A stretch of DNA of 64,000 bases from NCBI GenBank assembly GCA_020722575.1, contig DYKN01000009.1, forward strand, positions 1 to 64,000, read 5' to 3'. The stretch comes from Rikenella microfusus (GTDB lineage: Bacteria > Bacteroidota > Bacteroidia > Bacteroidales > VadinHA17). A model generated the notes under the pieces. It ran no database searches, was not told where the DNA came from, and was given only the letters and a program-made list of their open reading frames with translations. How positions within the stretch are numbered: the first letter of the stretch is position 1; the number at the start of each line of letters is the position of its first letter. The translations under genes were made by a program, and so were the position numbers. Of the stretch, positions 8,008 through 17,182 are shown one piece after another.

Positions 8008-9468
8008 TCAGAAAATAATTGTCTGAATTGAATGCGGCAATGTTTCAAGCTTCACGAAATAAGATCCTGCACAGAGATTATATTCCGCTTTGCGCTCTGT
8101 AGGGTTCATAACTATAACTATCGTTTTCCCGTCTTTATTTATAAAAGCAGTTGTCAGCAGCATGCTGCGGCTCGATGCTGCAAGAATTTTTCTTGCTCCG
8201 GGTCTGATAAACTTTGAAAAATGTCCGATATACCAGTATGAATTTGTATAGATAAGTTCTCCAGTTTCGGTATTGGCATGGATGGGGGCAAAACAGTAAT
8301 TTCCCACATGGTTAGGACCACCTTTCTCATCAAGCAGGATATTCCAGTCGGCCCATGCTTCCGCTCCCGAGTTGAAATCGTGTATCATTGAGCGACCATA
8401 GGATTCGCCCAGGCTCCATAAGTTATAGTTTTCTGGATTAAAACTGGCGGGAGTTCCCTCCGTGAAAACTATATGTTTATCAGGCCAGAACCTGTGAACA
8501 TATTCAACATTCCTATACATCTGTTCTCCACCTGACCAATCCTCATACCAGTGAAAACCAATACCCCATGCATATTGCGATGCTTCCGGGTCATTAAAAA
8601 TTGTCTGGGCACGTTGAATTATCAGATCACGGTTATGATCCCAGACAATTATTTTTACATCTTCCAGCCCTTCCCTGTGCATTACCGGTCCCAGATGGTC
8701 TCTCAGGAAATCTCTCTCTTCCCAGGCATAATAGATACACGACTCCCATGTTTGTGTTGCCATTGGCTCATTTTGTATAGTGATCCCCCAAACTGGAATG
8801 CCTTCTTCTCTGTAGCTTTTAATAAATTTTGTATAATATAATGCCCATGAGTTAAAATATTCAGGTTTGAGTTTCCCTCCTCTGAGCATATTGTTGTTAT
8901 CTTTCATGAAAGCCGGCGGGCTCCACGGGCTAGCAAAAAGAGTGAGTTTTCCCCCGGCAGCTTCGATGGCTCTCTTTATCAAAGGTATCTTATATCGCCT
9001 GTCATGTTCAATATCAAATGTCTTAAGCTCTTTATCCCCCTCCTCAACGTAAGTATAACTATCACTGGAAAAATCACAACTGTTGATATTTGTTCGTGCG
9101 AATGTATATCCTATTCCTTTTTCAGGATTGTAATAAGCTTCCATCACCTCATCCTGTTTCGAAGCAGGCAGCCTGGCAAAAGTTTCCGCAGCAGCATCGG
9201 TGAGTGCTCCGCCAATACCAAAAAACTCCTGGTCCATCCTTGACGGGTCAATAAAAATGTAAATCTCCCTTTCTGACGTACTCTGGAGTTTTTCAAACTT
9301 TAAGGTGCCCGTCAGAGAAAGCCTCAGATTTGTATCTCGGGCAGTAGTATAAACATTTACAGTCTTCTTTTCCGGTTCAAATGATTGTTTCAGGGAAAGG
9401 GAAGAACGGTCAGTACTGTTACAGGAAACAATCAATACTGTTAAAACGATAACAATATAATTTTTCAT
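8008..9468 (-). CDS. GH30 glycosidase lipoprotein (glucosylceramidase-like)
   Basis: Retaining glycosidase of 486 residues, family GH30. Start is the ATG at 9468, which gives a lipoprotein signal (lipobox LIVSC, Cys at residue 16) and avoids overlap with the upstream tldE gene; a frame extends further but adds no signal-like sequence. The (beta/alpha)8 barrel runs from about 75 to 410 (FFGIGGALTDAAAE opens it), followed by the beta-sandwich typical of GH30. Acid/base E234 in ITIQNEPM and nucleophile E337 in VFTEGTP are in place. Likely substrate is a beta-1,6-glucan or similar; glucosylceramidase is only the family name. It lies 34 bp after tldE and may share its transcript. Confidence 0.88.
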   Translation of the reverse strand: MKNYIVIVLTVLIVSCNSTDRSSLSLKQSFEPEKKTVNVYTTARDTNLRLSLTGTLKFEKLQSTSEREIYIFIDPSRMDQEFFGIGGALTDAAAETFARLPASKQDEVMEAYYNPEKGIGYTFARTNINSCDFSSDSYTYVEEGDKELKTFDIEHDRRYKIPLIKRAIEAAGGKLTLFASPWSPPAFMKDNNNMLRGGKLKPEYFNSWALYYTKFIKSYREEGIPVWGITIQNEPMATQTWESCIYYAWEERDFLRDHLGPVMHREGLEDVKIIVWDHNRDLIIQRAQTIFNDPEASQYAWGIGFHWYEDWSGGEQMYRNVEYVHRFWPDKHIVFTEGTPASFNPENYNLWSLGESYGRSMIHDFNSGAEAWADWNILLDEKGGPNHVGNYCFAPIHANTETGELIYTNSYWYIGHFSKFIRPGARKILAASSRSMLLTTAFINKDGKTIVIVMNPTERKAEYNLCAGSYFVKLETLPHSIQTIIF

Positions 9469-9502
9469 GACAATTATTGATTGGATTGTGATCAATAAGT
9501 GA

Positions 9503-10819
9503 TTAAATACCGCTGAAATCAACATTATCAATCAGAAGTGAAGGAATTTTCAGGGAGCTACCTTCGATATAATCGTTTGCGGCATCGGCAAGCCTGAACC
9601 AAAGGTCGTTCATGTTTCCTGTTATGTTCATTTCATTAACTGGATGAACTATTTCACCCTTTTCAATCAAAAATCCTTCAATTCCGTATGAAAAATCACC
9701 CGTTGAACCGTTGCAATTTCCTCCGTTGAAACCTGTAACCAGGATTCCTCTGTTGAGTGATTTAATAAGCCCCTCAAGGTTTTTATCTCCCTTTTTGAAA
9801 ATTATATTTGATGAACTTCCTGATGTGGGTTTCATTTTGAGTTTTCTTCCATAGTAGGTATCAATATAGAAGTTACGGAGTATTCCTGCTTCAACGATAA
9901 TTCTTTTTACTGCTGCAAGTCCTTCTCCGTCAAAAAGCCTTGATCCCGGTTCGGATGGCAAAAAAGGATCATCCTCGATTGTCATTAGTTCTGAGGCAAC
10001 TGGCTTACCCTCTTTTCCAGCAAGGAATGACTGTTTCTGGTATATGGAATATCCCTGAAGTGCATCGTAGAAAGGGCCGAGAAGGGTTGATACAACCCTG
10101 TTTTCCACTATCATAGTATATTTACCGGAATTTATTTTTTTCGGTTCTATTTTTCTTAATACTCTTTCGAGGGCTCTCTTTCCTGTACCTGTTTTTGGAA
10201 GTCTGTCGAAAAACAATGCGCTCTCATACCAGTAATCAGAAGGCCTTCCGCTGTCAGTTTTCACTGATACCGTTACATAAACTGACAGGTCAGTTCTCGA
10301 GGTATCACCCCTGAATCCATTGCTGTTGACAAGCACTGAATGACTGATGGAATCGGAATAATATGAAGTTACCGAGACAATTCTTTCATCTTTTCCGAAA
10401 GCCTCTTCCAGAAGGTTCATAGCTATATCTATTTTGACTTTCGGATCAATGGTTTCAAGTTCAGGATCAAAGATTCCCGGATCTTTCCCTCCACCTTTAT
10501 AGTAGAGTTCTGGTTCGGGAAGCATTCTGAACTCATCTTCGGCCAGATAGCGTGTTGCCTGAATAGCCTCTGATGTAAATTTCAGTAATTCATCCTTTTT
10601 CAGTCGGTTTGTTGTATGAGCCGAATATTTTTTATCGACGAACAATCTAACAGAAAGGCTGTTTCTGTTCGATTCGGTAAGTTTGTCAATCTGTCGATCG
10701 CGTATTTCAACCTCGTTACTGCGACTTTCATCAATAGCAACCGAAGCCTGTTGTGCTCCCATCTTAAGTGCATGGGCAATAACTTCATCGGCAAGTAAAT
10801 ATTTTTCTTTTGTTGTCAT
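9503..10819 (-). CDS. tldE: TldE/PmbA metalloprotease partner subunit
   Basis: Cytoplasmic-looking protein of 438 residues, member of the TldD/PmbA (U62) family. In the known TldD/TldE heterodimer TldD carries the zinc site and TldE is the non-catalytic partner; the pair trims unfolded peptides such as antitoxins and modified-peptide precursors. This copy lacks HExxxH, as expected for TldE, and shows the family C-terminal pattern (NGGNCNGSTGDFSYGIEGF and EMNITGN). It follows tldD by 18 bp, so the two are co-transcribed. No signal peptide is seen here, unlike its partner. Confidence 0.9.
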   Translation of the reverse strand: MTTKEKYLLADEVIAHALKMGAQQASVAIDESRSNEVEIRDRQIDKLTESNRNSLSVRLFVDKKYSAHTTNRLKKDELLKFTSEAIQATRYLAEDEFRMLPEPELYYKGGGKDPGIFDPELETIDPKVKIDIAMNLLEEAFGKDERIVSVTSYYSDSISHSVLVNSNGFRGDTSRTDLSVYVTVSVKTDSGRPSDYWYESALFFDRLPKTGTGKRALERVLRKIEPKKINSGKYTMIVENRVVSTLLGPFYDALQGYSIYQKQSFLAGKEGKPVASELMTIEDDPFLPSEPGSRLFDGEGLAAVKRIIVEAGILRNFYIDTYYGRKLKMKPTSGSSSNIIFKKGDKNLEGLIKSLNRGILVTGFNGGNCNGSTGDFSYGIEGFLIEKGEIVHPVNEMNITGNMNDLWFRLADAANDYIEGSSLKIPSLLIDNVDFSGI

Positions 10820-10837
10820 AATGTCAGGTTGTTAAAT

Positions 10838-12364
10838 TCAGGCATTTGTTCCACCCACAGTAAGTTTTTTTATTTTAACGGTTGGAAGGCCCATTGAAAC
10901 AGGCACTCCCTGTCCGTCTTTGCCGCAAGTCCACGTTGAATCAGACAGGCGGCTGTCGTTGGCAGCCATAACAATATCAGCAAGTGCCTGAGGTCCGTTT
11001 CCAATGATATTGATATCTTTTATTGGTTTGGTAAGCCTGCCGTTCTCTATAAGATTCCCCGACTTTACAAAAAAAGTGAAATCTCCAGCCCCAATATTTA
11101 CCTGCCCATTACTGAATGTGTCAACATAAATACCTTTCTTGACACTTGCAATAATCTCTTCTTTTGTATGAGGACCATTCTCCATCAGTGTACATCTCAT
11201 CCTTGGCAGCGGTATATTTCTGAAATCCTGCCTTCTACCGTTTCCTGTGGGTTTAACTTTATAATATGCCGCACTGATCCTGTCGTGGATATAACTGGTA
11301 AGGATCCCATCTTTAACAAGTGGCGTTTTCTCAGTGGGATTACCCTCATCATCAACATTGAGTGCACCGCGATTTCCCGTAATAGTCCCATCATCATAAA
11401 TGCTGATGAATGATTCTGCAACTTTTTTCCCCATTTTATCGGAGAATATTGAGGTTTTTTTCCTGTTAAAATCAGCCTCAAAGGCATGACCAATAGCCTC
11501 ATGCAAGAGTATTCCCGATTCGCCGGCACTCATTACTACTTCCATCTCTCCGGCTTTTGGTTTTACCGCATCAAAAAGAATCTGTGTTTTACCAACTGCT
11601 TCTGTTGCAAGAGCATCAACAAGTTCATCTGTTAGAAACTCTGAACCCTGCCGCGAGGAACGCGATGCGGTGTAATTCTCTATCTTTCCGTCCTTCTCCA
11701 TAATGCATGTAACATACATGAAAACCATTGGCCTATAATCATAGGCAAGAAGCCCCTCAGAATTGTAAAACAAGATATAGGAAGTGGTATCTCCAGCTGT
11801 CGCATTGACTTTTGTTACATGTGTGTCGAGATCAAATATTTTGTCGTTAATCCTTTGAAGGAACGGGATTTTGTCATTTATTGAAGTGCCTTCCCATGGA
11901 ACCCTTACAGGATAATACGACGGCGAGATATATTCTGTCACGTTAATGGGAATACTCTTTGCTGAACTGTCGGCAATGTTTGCAGCCGTTTTTGCAGCAT
12001 TAAGCATTGCATTAAGGGACAAATCCTCCGAGAAGGCGAATCCGGTCTGTTCACCTTTCAGAACCCGGATGCCAACTCCGAAATTGATGTTGGAATAGGC
12101 CCTGTTCACTTTCCTGTCTTCCAGACCGGAATAATTCTCAAGTGTATGCTCGAAGAAAAGGTCTGCATAATCAGCACCTTTACTCATGGCGGTACGTATA
12201 ACTTCCTGAAGCTGATTTAAAGTTACCTCAAAATGATGCAAATAGCTTTCAGTATCGTTTGAAAGCTGAGACCCTTTGCATGATTTGAGTAACGGTGGAA
12301 CCATAATTGTACCAGCTACAGTAATACCGCCAAGTTTGATAAACTCACGGCGTTTGAATCTCAT
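10838..12364 (-). CDS. tldD: TldD metalloprotease with a Tat-type signal
   Basis: Zinc metalloprotease of 508 residues. The HExxxH motif is H288-E289-AIG-H293 (LLHEAIGHAFEAD). The ATG at 12364 is preferred to an in-frame TTG 7 codons upstream, since it directly precedes a twin-arginine signal (MRFKRREFIKLGG, then a hydrophobic stretch and LLKSC). E. coli TldD is cytoplasmic, so export of this copy would separate it from a partner that has no visible signal, unless TldE is carried along by the Tat route. Bacteroidota TldD proteins with such leaders are known. The Cys after the h-region might be lipidated. Confidence 0.9.
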   Translation of the reverse strand: MRFKRREFIKLGGITVAGTIMVPPLLKSCKGSQLSNDTESYLHHFEVTLNQLQEVIRTAMSKGADYADLFFEHTLENYSGLEDRKVNRAYSNINFGVGIRVLKGEQTGFAFSEDLSLNAMLNAAKTAANIADSSAKSIPINVTEYISPSYYPVRVPWEGTSINDKIPFLQRINDKIFDLDTHVTKVNATAGDTTSYILFYNSEGLLAYDYRPMVFMYVTCIMEKDGKIENYTASRSSRQGSEFLTDELVDALATEAVGKTQILFDAVKPKAGEMEVVMSAGESGILLHEAIGHAFEADFNRKKTSIFSDKMGKKVAESFISIYDDGTITGNRGALNVDDEGNPTEKTPLVKDGILTSYIHDRISAAYYKVKPTGNGRRQDFRNIPLPRMRCTLMENGPHTKEEIIASVKKGIYVDTFSNGQVNIGAGDFTFFVKSGNLIENGRLTKPIKDINIIGNGPQALADIVMAANDSRLSDSTWTCGKDGQGVPVSMGLPTVKIKKLTVGGTNA

Positions 12365-12513
12365 TTTATTTTTTTTGTGCACCAAATTTCGTAATATTAT
12401 TTATTACTGCAAACTAATATCTGCAATTTTGTAAAAATGAGTTAAAAATTCTATATAATTCTCTGAAATCATATCAACCGGTTTTTGAATTTTGTTCTAA
12501 ATTTCCCGAACAA

Positions 12514-14685
12514 TTAGTTAAACCAGTATGAAAGTTTTACAACAAGGCCCCGGTTTTTTAAATTTAGATTGCCGGGATAGGAATTCTGGGTAAAGACAAT
12601 AAAGAGGTCAGAAACAGGGGCATAACGCCATTGAAACCGGAAATTGAAATTAACGTTATCAATCTGGTTGTTATACTGGACAAAAGCAGTAAAAAAGAGT
12701 CTGTTAGAGAAGGTAAGGTCAATTCTGGGCCCAATAAGTATCAGTTCTGCGCTGTTGTAAGGTGAAGGAAGGTCAATTTTATTGTATGTTGTTGTGAATG
12801 AAATACTTCCGTAAGGTTGGTATCTGTAATTAAACTCCCCGTTAAGAGTAAGTCTTTTACCATTGAAATATCCTCCATATTTAAAGCCTGAACTGAAATT
12901 GAAAGATTTTCGCATATCAGACGTATAAGTAATGGAACCCTCCTTCCATTTGTAAACGGTTCCTGTTGCAAGTGAATCGCCTCCGGTATTCGTCGGATCG
13001 AAAGGGGTAAGAAGTTTAATATAGTTTTCACTTGCTTCTGCGGTCAATATGCTTCTGTCAGTAAATTCAAAAGAATAAAGTATCTGAATTGTTCTGTCAG
13101 TCAGGCGAAAATCTGTGTCGGTGATGTAAGTAACTTTTGCACCCGGGCCGTGGTTAACGATAATTTTTGATTCAGGAAAAAATTTATATAAAAAAACCGG
13201 AGAAATCTCATAGTAATCTTTACGACGAATATATCCGGTTTCGGAGATGAAACCTCCACCCACAAACGTCTGGTTAAGTGAAGCTGTCAGATATTGTGTT
13301 GAATATTTTAATATGGCTGCAGCAGAAGATCTGTCACTGTTTTCACCTGAATAAAACGACCTGTGGTAAAAAGTTTTTCCTGTCCAGCGGTTATCCTTAC
13401 TGGCAAGATTATATTCAAATCCGGCAACACGGTTAAAACCTAACTTTTCGTCAGTTAAATTCGGATTATTTGAGGTAAGTTGCTTATTTAGAAAAAATGC
13501 AGTGATATTTGATCTGCTGAAGATCTTTTTCTGCAGAACGCCGACAGCAAAATTAGCTGCAGGTATTTCATCCTTGTCGGCAGTCTGGATATCCATCAAT
13601 CCTATCCTCCATCCTTGACCTGCATTCCCGCTCAATCGTACTCCGGCAACGACTGGATTACCAAGCCCGATCCTTCTTGAAAAAAAAGGTCTGATCCCCT
13701 CAGTGCCCAGACTGGCAAACAGGTCACTGTTTTCAAGATAAAACTGCCTTTTCTCAGGAAAAAAGAGTTCAAAACGATCCATGTTTGCCTGTTGACGGTC
13801 GACTTCAACCTGAGAATAATCGGGGTTTACTGTTACATCAAGATTCATTGAGGTGGAAAGGATCAATTTGGCATCAAAACCAGCATCGGGCTTAATAGTA
13901 ACATCTTCACTACCAGAACCTGTCTGAGTTAATTTGATTGAAGCCGAAGGGATTAAAGAAATAACCGGATGTGATTTGGGCAGAGGCTCATCCCAGACAA
14001 GCGTGCCTGTATATGCAAGGCTTGCAGTCGGGAACTGCCTTGGCATCGGTGCCCAACTCGATTTTTCATTCGATTTAAGGTCCAGCCTGCTGAAATTAAT
14101 ACCCCACTCCCTCTTTCCTTCCTGAAACCTGAGACTCCTGAATGGAATCTCGAATTCTGCTGTCCACCTGTCGTTGTAATTCTTTACCGCCGCCCGCCAT
14201 TTGATATCCCAGTTCAGATTAACCGTCCCCCCATCAGCCTGAATACCGTCCCATAATGAACCCGCCGGAGTTATGCCGAAAGAAAATCCATTTGTCTGGT
14301 CATTAAAGGTATCCATGAAAACCAGAAAATTGTCATTCCTGTTAAATGTAAAATCCCTTCTCAACGACTCAACCGGTCTTCTGCCCGGGTTAGGATCATG
14401 GCAAATTATTGCTATAAACAGGTTTTTTTGATTATAGGTAAGCATTACCTCAGTCTGGGCTACTGCAAAGCCTGTATCGGTTGGCTGAACCCTGCGGAAA
14501 TTCATTGCTCTGTCGGCTCTCTGCCACACTTCTTCATCAATAATACCATCAATCCGGATTAACTCATCAGTTTTACTTATCTTTATCTGATAGGTATCAC
14601 GATTTACACCTTTCTGCTGTCCATTCAGAGATATGCACAGAGCAAATAATATAATTAAGAGCTGTAAATATTTAATCACTGTCAA
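12514..14685 (-). CDS. DUF5916 outer-membrane protein with CBM9-like N-domain
   Basis: Protein of 723 residues with a signal peptide (residues 1-22, ending LNG). Residues about 35-215 resemble a CBM9-like/DOMON sandwich (IRIDGIIDEEVWQRAD, then WTAEFEIPFRSLRF), as in carbohydrate-binding family 9 proteins. The remainder is the DUF5916 part, rich in amphipathic strands and ending in an aromatic pattern (VVKLSYWFN), which fits an outer-membrane beta barrel with a terminal aromatic residue. Function is unknown. It is transcribed alone from its own promoter, next to but separate from tldD. Confidence 0.8.
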   Translation of the reverse strand: MTVIKYLQLLIILFALCISLNGQQKGVNRDTYQIKISKTDELIRIDGIIDEEVWQRADRAMNFRRVQPTDTGFAVAQTEVMLTYNQKNLFIAIICHDPNPGRRPVESLRRDFTFNRNDNFLVFMDTFNDQTNGFSFGITPAGSLWDGIQADGGTVNLNWDIKWRAAVKNYNDRWTAEFEIPFRSLRFQEGKREWGINFSRLDLKSNEKSSWAPMPRQFPTASLAYTGTLVWDEPLPKSHPVISLIPSASIKLTQTGSGSEDVTIKPDAGFDAKLILSTSMNLDVTVNPDYSQVEVDRQQANMDRFELFFPEKRQFYLENSDLFASLGTEGIRPFFSRRIGLGNPVVAGVRLSGNAGQGWRIGLMDIQTADKDEIPAANFAVGVLQKKIFSRSNITAFFLNKQLTSNNPNLTDEKLGFNRVAGFEYNLASKDNRWTGKTFYHRSFYSGENSDRSSAAAILKYSTQYLTASLNQTFVGGGFISETGYIRRKDYYEISPVFLYKFFPESKIIVNHGPGAKVTYITDTDFRLTDRTIQILYSFEFTDRSILTAEASENYIKLLTPFDPTNTGGDSLATGTVYKWKEGSITYTSDMRKSFNFSSGFKYGGYFNGKRLTLNGEFNYRYQPYGSISFTTTYNKIDLPSPYNSAELILIGPRIDLTFSNRLFFTAFVQYNNQIDNVNFNFRFQWRYAPVSDLFIVFTQNSYPGNLNLKNRGLVVKLSYWFN

Positions 14686-15033
14686 TCTTTAAAATGTTCC
14701 GCAAAGTAAGGAATTTTAATAAGTAGAAATCAATTGAGCGAGCTTAAAAATTATTAAATCATTTTTTAATCACAATTATACTTTAACAAAACAGAGAAAA
14801 AGAGAATAATTACCCTGTATAACCGATCACGCAGCAGCACCAGATAAGTTGATGAAATAATGAATTTCGCAAAAAGAATGATTAAAAAATAAAAATTTCT
14901 ATTGTTAAAAAAACCAAAAAATTAAATATTACAGAACGCCGGTTATTATTTTTTTTAAATTTGATTGGCTTTAAAAAAAAGCCTGATTGTTTTTATATAT
15001 TACACAATGACCAACATCTAAAATTTATTCATC
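14686..15033. other. AT-rich divergent intergenic region
   Basis: A 348-bp gap between divergent genes. On the minus strand next to the DUF5916 gene is a near-consensus promoter. In the right half is a small hairpin GGCTTT-(5)-AAAGCC (14967-14983) in a T/A-rich setting. No open frame or RNA gene is recognisable. Confidence 0.6.
14702..14733 (-). promoter_or_regulatory. Candidate promoter for the DUF5916 gene
   Basis: On the minus strand, TTG-N21-TTACTTTG. The -7 box differs from TAnnTTTG at one base. Predicted transcription start is about 10 nt from the ATG at 14685, giving a very short leader. Confidence 0.4.
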
Positions 15034-15867
15034 ATGAAAAAATTGTCTCTCGTAACCATTTATCTATCAGGTATTTTATTTTCACTTTGTATTTCACAGG
15101 CTTTTTCTCAGGAGAAGCAAAAGGTCAATAACGAATATACGCCGGAAGTTGGACAGGAAGGGAAGGATGTTGTCTGGGTTCCCACCCCACAAGCACTTGT
15201 TGAAAAAATGCTGGATCTTGCAAAAGTAACTCCTTCCGACCTGGTAATTGATCTGGGTTCTGGTGATGGCCGAACGGTAATAACAGCTGTAAAAAGAGGA
15301 GCCAGAGCAATAGGTGTGGAATATAATCCTGATATGGTAGCACTTTCTTACAGAAATGCTGAAAAGGAAGGGGTAAAAAACAAAGTGGAATTTGTTAACG
15401 GAGATCTTTTTGAATATGACTTTTCGAAAGCAACAGTATTGACAATGTTTCTTCTCCCCGATATAAATCTGCGACTAAGGCCCATTATTCTTGACATGAA
15501 ACCCGGTACCAGGGTTGTTTCGAATACCTTCACAATGGGTGATTGGTCTCCCGACGAAACCGTTTCCATTGATGATGAATCCACTCACTGGAACACCGCA
15601 CACCTCTGGATTGTACCTGCCAAAGTTGAAGGAAGATGGAAGATGCAACCGGCAGGTGAACTCGTTCTGCATCAGGAATTTCAGATGGTATCAGGTGAAA
15701 TTGTCAGAAATGGAAAAAACGAAACAATCTCAGGAGGAAAAATAAAAGGAGATGAAATAACATTTACATCAGGAAACACAACTTATACAGGTAAAATCAA
15801 AGGTAACTTAATTGAAGGTTCAGCCAGTAACGGACAAAATGTAATAAACTGGTCAGCAATTAGATAA
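15034..15867 (+). CDS. Exported SAM-dependent methyltransferase-like protein
   Basis: Protein of 277 residues with a convincing signal peptide (MKK, hydrophobic core, cleavage near AFSQ at 25-26). The middle (about 48-195) is a class I methyltransferase: motif I VIDLGSGDGRTVITA, a carboxylate-ending strand at IGVEYNPDMV, and VEFVNGDLFEYDF. The layout resembles FAM173/DOT1-like lysine methyltransferases. The C-terminal 70 residues are a small beta-rich domain with Gly-Lys-Ile repeats (SGGKIKGDEITF, YTGKIKGNLIEG). SAM is not expected in the periplasm, so either the protein is not exported, or the fold has another use there. It is a single-gene unit. Confidence 0.75.
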   Translation: MKKLSLVTIYLSGILFSLCISQAFSQEKQKVNNEYTPEVGQEGKDVVWVPTPQALVEKMLDLAKVTPSDLVIDLGSGDGRTVITAVKRGARAIGVEYNPDMVALSYRNAEKEGVKNKVEFVNGDLFEYDFSKATVLTMFLLPDINLRLRPIILDMKPGTRVVSNTFTMGDWSPDETVSIDDESTHWNTAHLWIVPAKVEGRWKMQPAGELVLHQEFQMVSGEIVRNGKNETISGGKIKGDEITFTSGNTTYTGKIKGNLIEGSASNGQNVINWSAIR

Positions 15868-15962
15868 CCATCTAATTGATTTTTCAATTCCTTATTAAAG
15901 AGTGTCTACAATATTTAGCCTCTTTATACTTATATTTCCTTAACCTGCTACGATAAGGAATT

Positions 15963-15998
15963 AATATTGTACATTTATAAACTTTTTTGTACAATATT
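15963..15998. promoter_or_regulatory. 11-bp inverted repeat upstream of the YbhN-like gene
   Basis: AATATTGTACA-(14)-TGTACAATATT, perfect arms, 52 bp before the ATG. A third half copy (ACAATATTTA) lies at 15908-15917, and a separate pair TTCCTTA-(11)-TAAGGAA at 15936-15960. It could be an operator or an RNA hairpin; no T-tract follows, so it is not a plain terminator. Confidence 0.45.
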
Positions 15999-16049
15999 TA
16001 CAAAAAAGCAGGCGGGCAGTCTGAATCAGTCATATAATTAACTTAGCAG

Positions 16050-17135
16050 ATGACCGGGGATAAAGAAAAAAATATTGCATATAAACTTAACCCTGTAAAA
16101 ATTATTATTCCTGTGGCAATAGGACTGGCAGTTGTGGCTTGGTTGATGATAAAGGAAATTGATGCTGCTGCAATCAGTCACATAAAATTTACCTGGTTAA
16201 CGGTTTTCTGGCTTGGTGTTGCTTTTATTTTTGTGGTACTACGCACATTTTTCTACATGTGGCGTATAAAGGCCCTATGCGATAATGACATCACCTGGAG
16301 GCAGTCATTCAGAATAATAATGCTCTGGGAGTTTACTTCGGCAATTTCACCCTCAACTGTTGGAGGAACAGCCTTAGCAGTTGTTTTTATTAACAAGGAA
16401 GGTATTACGGTAGGCAGAAGTACAACCATTGTACTTATGACATCATTTCTCGATGAACTCTATTTTGTGGTTATCTTCCCTCTTTTACTGCCCTTTACCA
16501 CAGCAACAGCACTTTTTACCAGCTCCGGAACAGGCTCAGGCAGTGCCATCCTGAATAATCTTCTCCCTTTGGCAATTATTGGATATATTATAATATTTAT
16601 CTGGGTAGTAATAGTAGGCTATGGCCTTTTTATAAATCCTTTAGATATTAAAAAGCTGCTGATCACATTCTTCAACATTTCTTTTCTAAAAAGATGGAAA
16701 AGCGGAGCCGAAAAAGCTGGTGATGACATTATACAAAGTTCTCTGGAGCTTAAATCAAAACCTTGCAGCTACTGGTTGAATGCTCTGATGACAACTTTTT
16801 TTAGCTGGACTTTCAGATATCTGGTTATTAATGCTATAATAATGTCGCTTTTTGTTTTCAGTGACCATTTGCTACTTTTTACCCGACAGCTGGTTCTATG
16901 GATAATGATGATTATCAGTCCAACCCCAGGTGGAAGTGGCTTTGCCGAAATAATACTGGGCAATTATATTAGTGATCTTATACCGACTGGAAAAGAAGTG
17001 GCAAAAAGCCTTTCGCTTACAATGGCCATAATATGGCGAGCTATCAGCTATTATCCCTTCCTCGTAGCAGGTGCAATCATTGTTCCTTCATGGATACAAA
17101 AAAAATTTTTGCCTTCAATAATAAAAAAAGAATAG
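16050..17135 (+). CDS. YbhN/UPF0104-type flippase-like membrane protein
   Basis: Integral membrane protein of 361 residues from the lysylphosphatidylglycerol-synthase TM region / YbhN family. About eight hydrophobic segments are visible, starting with IIIPVAIGLAVVAWLMI (about 13-31). Family-typical pieces include WEFTSAISPSTVGGTALA (about 91-110) and the PTPGGSGFAE stretch (about 290-300). Members are thought to move lipids or lipid-linked compounds across the inner membrane. No lysyltransferase domain is attached. It precedes the ABC transporter gene by 47 bp and could be co-transcribed with it. Confidence 0.82.
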   Translation: MTGDKEKNIAYKLNPVKIIIPVAIGLAVVAWLMIKEIDAAAISHIKFTWLTVFWLGVAFIFVVLRTFFYMWRIKALCDNDITWRQSFRIIMLWEFTSAISPSTVGGTALAVVFINKEGITVGRSTTIVLMTSFLDELYFVVIFPLLLPFTTATALFTSSGTGSGSAILNNLLPLAIIGYIIIFIWVVIVGYGLFINPLDIKKLLITFFNISFLKRWKSGAEKAGDDIIQSSLELKSKPCSYWLNALMTTFFSWTFRYLVINAIIMSLFVFSDHLLLFTRQLVLWIMMIISPTPGGSGFAEIILGNYISDLIPTGKEVAKSLSLTMAIIWRAISYYPFLVAGAIIVPSWIQKKFLPSIIKKE

Positions 17136-17182
17136 AATTTACTACTTTAGTGATTAATTCTCCTGATTAAAAATTATTTTGA

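Noticed and set aside
8008..9531. Longer GH30 start at 9531
   Set aside because: It overlaps tldE by 29 bp and hides the lipoprotein signal, which begins exactly at the ATG at 9468.
14967..14990. Hairpin GGCTTT-(5)-AAAGCC followed by a T-rich stretch, like a terminator
   Set aside because: No gene on either strand ends there; both neighbours read away from it. The stem has only three GC pairs.
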